Assembly: GCA_910586275.1 (NCBI GenBank)
Contig: CAJUIM010000143.1
Coordinates: 1-7,894, forward strand
Reading direction: 5' to 3'
Source of the DNA: an uncultured Lachnospiraceae bacterium
GTDB lineage: Bacteria; Bacillota; Clostridia; Lachnospirales; Lachnospiraceae
Length of the DNA stretch: 7,894 bases
Positions 4,976-7,894 of the stretch are shown one piece after another. The notes under the pieces were generated by a model. It did not search any database. It had not been told where the DNA came from and worked only from the letters and a program-made list of their open reading frames with translations. Each line of letters starts with the position of its first letter. Positions within the stretch are counted from its first letter, which is position 1. The position numbers were made by a program, and so were the translations under genes.

Positions 4976-6130
4976 TCATTCCCCCGTCAGTGACTTCCTG
5001 ATATAGTCCAGCACTTCTTTCAGTGCCGTTTTATTGGTTCTGTAATAGACACGGTTGTGGACACGCTTTATTTCCACCAAGCCTGCTGCCACCAATGCAT
5101 TCATATGGTAGGAAACAGTAGCCGTGGTCAGGTTCAGATGCTTGGCCAGTTTGCTGCCGTAAGCTTCTCCGTCCCGGATACAGGAGAGAATCTCAAATTT
5201 GCTCCTGTCCCCCAACAATTTCATTGCCTGCAGCGCATAATTGCCAAATTCTTCATCGTTCCGCGCACGGCTGGTTTTTATGTCAAAATCTTCCCCGAAG
5301 AGAATGCCGATCCTGAACAGGTCAGGTTCTTTATATTCTCCATAGTCTTCCATTTCCGCATGCCAAGAAATGATATTAGGACTGACGATACTGGGATATA
5401 GGAAAAAGCCATAAGGGCTTTCTCCCAAGTCAATCTCTGCCATTTCCCGCATATAAGCCGCAGGGCTGTCCCCTTTCAGTTCCTCTGCCCAATAATGCGA
5501 AAAAATTCCGGTCAGTTCTTCCAGTTCCTCCCGAAAGCTTTCCAGCACATCCACGGCTTTTTCCAACAGCAGCAGCACCTTCCCCTCATGTTCCTTCCTG
5601 TCAAAGAAAATCTTCTGCAGTTTCCATTTTTCACTTTCTTCCATTTCCAGCTTCATCAGGCACGAAATGACGGCGAAAGGCTCCTCCGTTTTCATTATTT
5701 TCCCGTCATCCAGTACCATATTCACAAAGCTATGCAGACACTTCCCGAATTTTGTGCAATATTCTTTTTCTGACAGTCCTGCAAGGAACCGCCTTAGCCC
5801 CGCAGCATCATAAACCGTCCCCAGCATGGAATCTTCCCATAAGAGAACCAGCTTTCCCGCACAGTTCAGCCCGCCCTCCCCTTTCACTGAAAAATAATAC
5901 CTGACTTCCTCCATGTCCTTCCGGAATACCTTCGAAGCATTTTTTTCGATTCTTTCCAATATCTCAAATTTCCGCAGACCTTCCCGGAAAGGCTTTGCAT
6001 ACTTTTTGCCGAGACTTTCCTTCAGGTCTTCATACCGCTCCCCAACGCCCAGATGCTGCAGCAGCGCAATGCCTTCCGCTATATAGTTCACTTCTCTGCT
6101 GATTTCCCTGATTTTCCCCTTCCCCTGCAT
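4976..6130 (-). CDS. ArsR-type winged-helix regulator with long N-terminal region of unknown function
   Basis: Protein of 384 residues from the ATG at 6130. The C-terminal part (about 299-369) is a clear ArsR/SmtB-type winged helix: QAMKLLGDRSKFEILSCI, then SKLAKHLNLTTATVSYHMNAL with the recognition helix, AAGLVEIKR, and the wing VHNRVYYRTN. The metal-binding ELCVCD motif of classical ArsR proteins is missing, so it is unlikely to sense metals that way. The first 300 residues are mostly charged helix with no motif I recognise; they may bind a ligand or form dimers. Start choice: the ATG at 6139 has its AAGGA only 3 bases away, while ATG 6130 has AAGGA (6143-6139) 8 bases upstream; the longer form (387 residues) is not excluded. 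It lies 169 bases behind the MFS transporter gene on the same strand, as local regulators of efflux genes often do. Confidence 0.88.
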   Translation of the reverse strand: MQGKGKIREISREVNYIAEGIALLQHLGVGERYEDLKESLGKKYAKPFREGLRKFEILERIEKNASKVFRKDMEEVRYYFSVKGEGGLNCAGKLVLLWEDSMLGTVYDAAGLRRFLAGLSEKEYCTKFGKCLHSFVNMVLDDGKIMKTEEPFAVISCLMKLEMEESEKWKLQKIFFDRKEHEGKVLLLLEKAVDVLESFREELEELTGIFSHYWAEELKGDSPAAYMREMAEIDLGESPYGFFLYPSIVSPNIISWHAEMEDYGEYKEPDLFRIGILFGEDFDIKTSRARNDEEFGNYALQAMKLLGDRSKFEILSCIRDGEAYGSKLAKHLNLTTATVSYHMNALVAAGLVEIKRVHNRVYYRTNKTALKEVLDYIRKSLTGE

Positions 6131-6138
6131 ATCTGCCA

Positions 6139-6147
6139 TCCTTCCTT
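6139..6147 (-). promoter_or_regulatory. Double ribosome binding site of the regulator gene
   Basis: Two overlapping AAGGA motifs (6147-6143 and 6143-6139) precede two in-frame ATG codons (6139 and 6130). Only the second motif with the second ATG gives normal spacing (8 bases). The first pair is 3 bases apart. Confidence 0.5.
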
Positions 6148-6152
6148 ATCCA

Positions 6153-6249
6153 TTCCCGCATACAATATAACAAATGCCCGATTTTCTTAAGCATTCTGCA
6201 AATACGGCCAGTGCCAGATCCCTCGGGCATTTGCTTCCCGCATACAATA
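6153..6249. repeat. Nested direct and inverted repeats between transporter and regulator genes
   Basis: TTCCCGCATACAATA occurs at 6153-6167 and 6235-6249 as an exact direct repeat. Just inside it, CAAATGCCCGA (6171-6181) and TCGGGCATTTG (6223-6233) form an exact inverted repeat enclosing 41 bases. In the transcript this gives an 11-bp stem ahead of the regulator gene. No T-run follows, so it is not an intrinsic terminator. It could be an RNA processing or stability element, an operator, or the remnant of a small insertion with target duplication. Confidence 0.7.
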
Positions 6250-6299
6250 AGCCAAGCGCCATATGCCGCTTTCCCCCGCATAGCCGCAACCGGCTTCCT

Positions 6300-7571
6300 T
6301 CAGTCCGTGTCCTCCAGCCGGAGCCGGAAGATGCAGCATACCGAAAATATAATAACACATAATATGCCGCATAACCTAAAAATCTGCGAAACAGGACAGA
6401 AAGCCGCCAATGCACTGACTGCCAACGATGCTGCCGGCGTGGCCGCGCTGGCTCCGGCATTGAATATGGAACCGGCTCTCGCCAGATACTCCTGCCTTAC
6501 CGTTTTCATAAACTGAACGCTCAATGCCGCCATCATAATGCTGCAGCATATGCCGATTATCAAGGAATCCGCAACGGCAAGCATATAAACGGCAGGAACA
6601 TTGGCCCGGAATGCCTCTCCGAAAGTAAATGCATACATACCGATGCCGGTCAGAATTCCTGCCCCGGCCATCTGTGCCAGCACCGGCAGCCTTTCGCTTA
6701 CAAATGGATAGACAAATGACCCTATCCCCATCCCCACCGCCATGGCAACGGAAAATGCACTCAGCAGGCTGCTTCCCTGCCCCAGCACTTCGACAATCAG
6801 CGGACTTTGCAGAGAATTCAGCGGAACAAGGACCGCATTGACCAATATGGTCAGCATGCAGAAGTTCCTGATTACCGGCTGCTTTCCCACATACCGCCAG
6901 CCATCCTTCAATGTTTCCGCATATTCCTTGACGTTGGGCTTCCTGCCCTCCGCCTTATTATCTTCCAGCTTCAGAAAACCCAAAATAAATGCGGATCCAA
7001 AGAAAGACACTCCGTCTATGGCAATGGCTGTCCCTATGCCGAAAAAACCGATGATTGCGCCGGCAGTCCCCAGCCCTATCATCTGTACAACTGTTGACAG
7101 CACGGAATGAAAAGAAGTGCCGAAAGCATAATATTTCTTCTCCAGTACCTTTGGCATCACTGCCAGTCCTGCGGGCAGACGGAATGCCTCTACCGATGAA
7201 TTTATTAATGTAAAAAGGAGCAGCATCCATGGATTCAGGCATCCGCCCATATACAATGCCGCCAGCCCTACCGTTATAATGCCACGCACGATATCTGCTG
7301 CCACCATCAGTTTCTTTTTATCCATCCTTTCCACAAGCGCACCGGCAAAAGGCTGCACCAGCACGGAAGGAAGCTGATTGGCAGCAAATACCAAGGCCGA
7401 CCAGGCCGGATTCCCGGTAATTGCATATACCAGCCAAGTAAATGCAATGGCATCCACCGAATCCCCAAAACGGTTGACAAGCCCTGCCAGTATGATTTTC
7501 ATATACTCTTTTTGATGCAGAATGTCTCTGTATCCGATTTTTTCTTCTGTATTCTCGTTTTTGCAGATCAT
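6300..7571 (-). CDS. MFS transporter, efflux type (MFS_3 / macrolide-efflux-like)
   Basis: Integral membrane protein of 423 residues with about 12 hydrophobic segments in two halves joined by a charged loop (about 201-234). Family marks: NRFGDSVD in the first helix (33-40), the loop 2-3 motif A in the form GALVERMDKKKLM (77-89), and DIVRG in helix 3 (93-97). The overall pattern resembles the group that holds enterobactin exporter EntS and Mef-type macrolide efflux pumps, so proton-driven export of a drug or small metabolite is likely; the substrate is not known. Start choice: ATG 7571 has AAGGA (7583-7579) 7 bases upstream. A GTG at 7628 in the same frame would add 19 residues encoded by the AT-rich operator region and is not supported. 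The promoter carries three operator-like repeats. The gene is first of a minus-strand set with the ArsR-type regulator and the DUF2087 gene. Confidence 0.93.
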   Translation of the reverse strand: MICKNENTEEKIGYRDILHQKEYMKIILAGLVNRFGDSVDAIAFTWLVYAITGNPAWSALVFAANQLPSVLVQPFAGALVERMDKKKLMVAADIVRGIITVGLAALYMGGCLNPWMLLLFTLINSSVEAFRLPAGLAVMPKVLEKKYYAFGTSFHSVLSTVVQMIGLGTAGAIIGFFGIGTAIAIDGVSFFGSAFILGFLKLEDNKAEGRKPNVKEYAETLKDGWRYVGKQPVIRNFCMLTILVNAVLVPLNSLQSPLIVEVLGQGSSLLSAFSVAMAVGMGIGSFVYPFVSERLPVLAQMAGAGILTGIGMYAFTFGEAFRANVPAVYMLAVADSLIIGICCSIMMAALSVQFMKTVRQEYLARAGSIFNAGASAATPAASLAVSALAAFCPVSQIFRLCGILCVIIFSVCCIFRLRLEDTD

Positions 7572-7596
7572 ATTTTCATCCTTATCTTTTATTATT

Positions 7597-7614
7597 ATTA
7601 GATATTTATCTAAT
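7597..7614. promoter_or_regulatory. Operator-like site 1 of the transporter promoter
   Basis: ATTAGATATTTATCTAAT is a perfect inverted repeat (8-bp arms, 2-base centre). It covers the expected transcription start, just downstream of the -10 box, so a bound protein would block initiation or early elongation. Confidence 0.65.
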
Positions 7615-7618
7615 AATA

Positions 7619-7647
7619 TTTTTATCACAAGGTTAGATATATGTCAA
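7619..7647 (-). promoter_or_regulatory. Sigma-A promoter of the MFS transporter gene
   Basis: A perfect TTGACA (7647-7642) is 17 bases from TAAAAA (7624-7619), which is preceded by TGA, an extended -10. Transcription would start near 7612, with a leader of about 40 bases before the ATG at 7571. Confidence 0.7.
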
Positions 7648-7649
7648 GT
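7632..7649. promoter_or_regulatory. Operator-like site 2, overlapping the -35 box
   Basis: GTTAGATATATGTCAAGT aligns with site 1 in 13 of 18 positions, the left half being nearly intact. It covers the -35 box and part of the spacer. Confidence 0.45.
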
Positions 7650-7656
7650 ATTCATC

Positions 7657-7674
7657 ATTAGATATATCCCTAAT
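7657..7674. promoter_or_regulatory. Operator-like site 3, upstream of the -35 box
   Basis: ATTAGATATATCCCTAAT aligns with site 1 in 15 of 18 positions, and its outer five bases on each side are exact complements. It lies 25 bases from site 2 and 60 bases from site 1 (start to start). Confidence 0.55.
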
Positions 7675-7850
7675 ATAATTGCCAATGCCCCGATCCGAAA
7701 TTTCCTCTGTAAATTCTTAAACACAGGCACGGTACGCCATTCCAAGAATCGCCAAAGAGTATATAAAAAATTATTTCTCCCGGATATACGTCGCATTTTA
7801 TACAAAAAAAAGAGGACATAAACCCGAAACGGCCATGCAATGTCATTAAC
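7675..7850. other. Gene-free stretch right of the transporter promoter
   Basis: I see no gene, RNA gene or convincing promoter here. It has an A-run (TATACAAAAAAAAGAGG, about 7800-7815) and no stable hairpin. The frame open on the plus strand across 7522-7821 lies over the operators and the start of the transporter gene and is not credible. Confidence 0.5.
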
Positions 7851-7894
7851 TTAAGCCGCAGCCCCCATCAGGAACGATGTTTTTCACTCGGACC
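7851..7894. repeat. Dispersed direct repeat, copy 2 (cut by window edge)
   Basis: This is the same 44 bases as 1281-1324 with three substitutions (7865, 7876, 7885). The match is still running at the last base of the window, so the true repeat is probably longer. Confidence 0.75.

Noticed and set aside
4935..4979. 14-residue minus-strand frame (MSEKGRTERKEANG) whose ATG overlaps the regulator stop
   Set aside because: The ATGA overlap looks like translational coupling, but the peptide is tiny, ends within the first array unit and resembles no known family; it is probably chance.
4547..5006. Two long plus-strand open frames (4547-4993 and 4710-5006) that would encode leucine-rich repeat-like hydrophobic peptides
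   Set aside because: They arise from the pyrimidine-rich 15-bp array, whose unit length keeps frames open. One starts inside the DUF2087 gene, both run against the direction of the surrounding genes, and neither has a ribosome binding site.
1281..7894. The two 44-bp repeats as attachment sites of an integrated island
   Set aside because: The enclosed DNA has ordinary chromosomal genes and no integrase, recombinase or phage gene, and the repeats differ at three positions and do not lie in a tRNA gene.

Overview
The window looks like a chromosomal segment from a Gram-positive anaerobe of the Clostridia, most likely Lachnospiraceae. The reasons are the strong AGGAGG-type ribosome binding sites, sigma-A promoters with extended -10 boxes, mid-range base composition, the tRNA-Glu(UUC) sequence, and the family make-up (Cache chemoreceptor, DUF2087 protein, ArsR-type regulator with a large N-terminal region). 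The genus is not determinable from what I can see.

Layout, left to right. Positions 1-52 are the 5' part of a tRNA-Glu gene on the minus strand, cut by the window edge, with a promoter candidate upstream. Positions 322-1127 hold a minus-strand pair, a cupin protein and a YbaK-type Cys-tRNA(Pro) deacylase, whose ends meet and which share one promoter. A divergent plus-strand GNAT acetyltransferase gene (1453-2025) follows. Its stop codon is the first three bases of a 73-bp MITE-like palindromic element, and behind that a strong hairpin terminator serves both this gene and the convergent chemoreceptor gene (2208-4028, minus).

The right half is one minus-strand gene set: an MFS efflux-type transporter (7571-6300), an ArsR-type winged-helix regulator with about 300 N-terminal residues I cannot assign (6130-4976), and a DUF2087 protein (4652-4335). 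The transporter promoter is surrounded by three copies of an operator-like motif related to ATTAGATATTTATCTAAT, so a repressor, most simply the regulator in the same set, probably controls it. Between regulator and DUF2087 gene lies a 300-bp minisatellite of twenty 15-bp units. Its last unit contains the ribosome binding site of the DUF2087 gene, a layout that could make expression of that gene depend on the array.

A 44-bp sequence occurs twice in the same orientation, at 1281-1324 and at the right edge (7851-7894, probably cut by the window). It looks like a dispersed repeat. I see no integrase, transposase, CRISPR array, toxin-antitoxin pair or recognised defence system. The features most worth a second look are the minisatellite that carries a ribosome binding site, the three-site operator, the unassigned N-terminal region of the regulator, and the MITE that ends the acetyltransferase gene.
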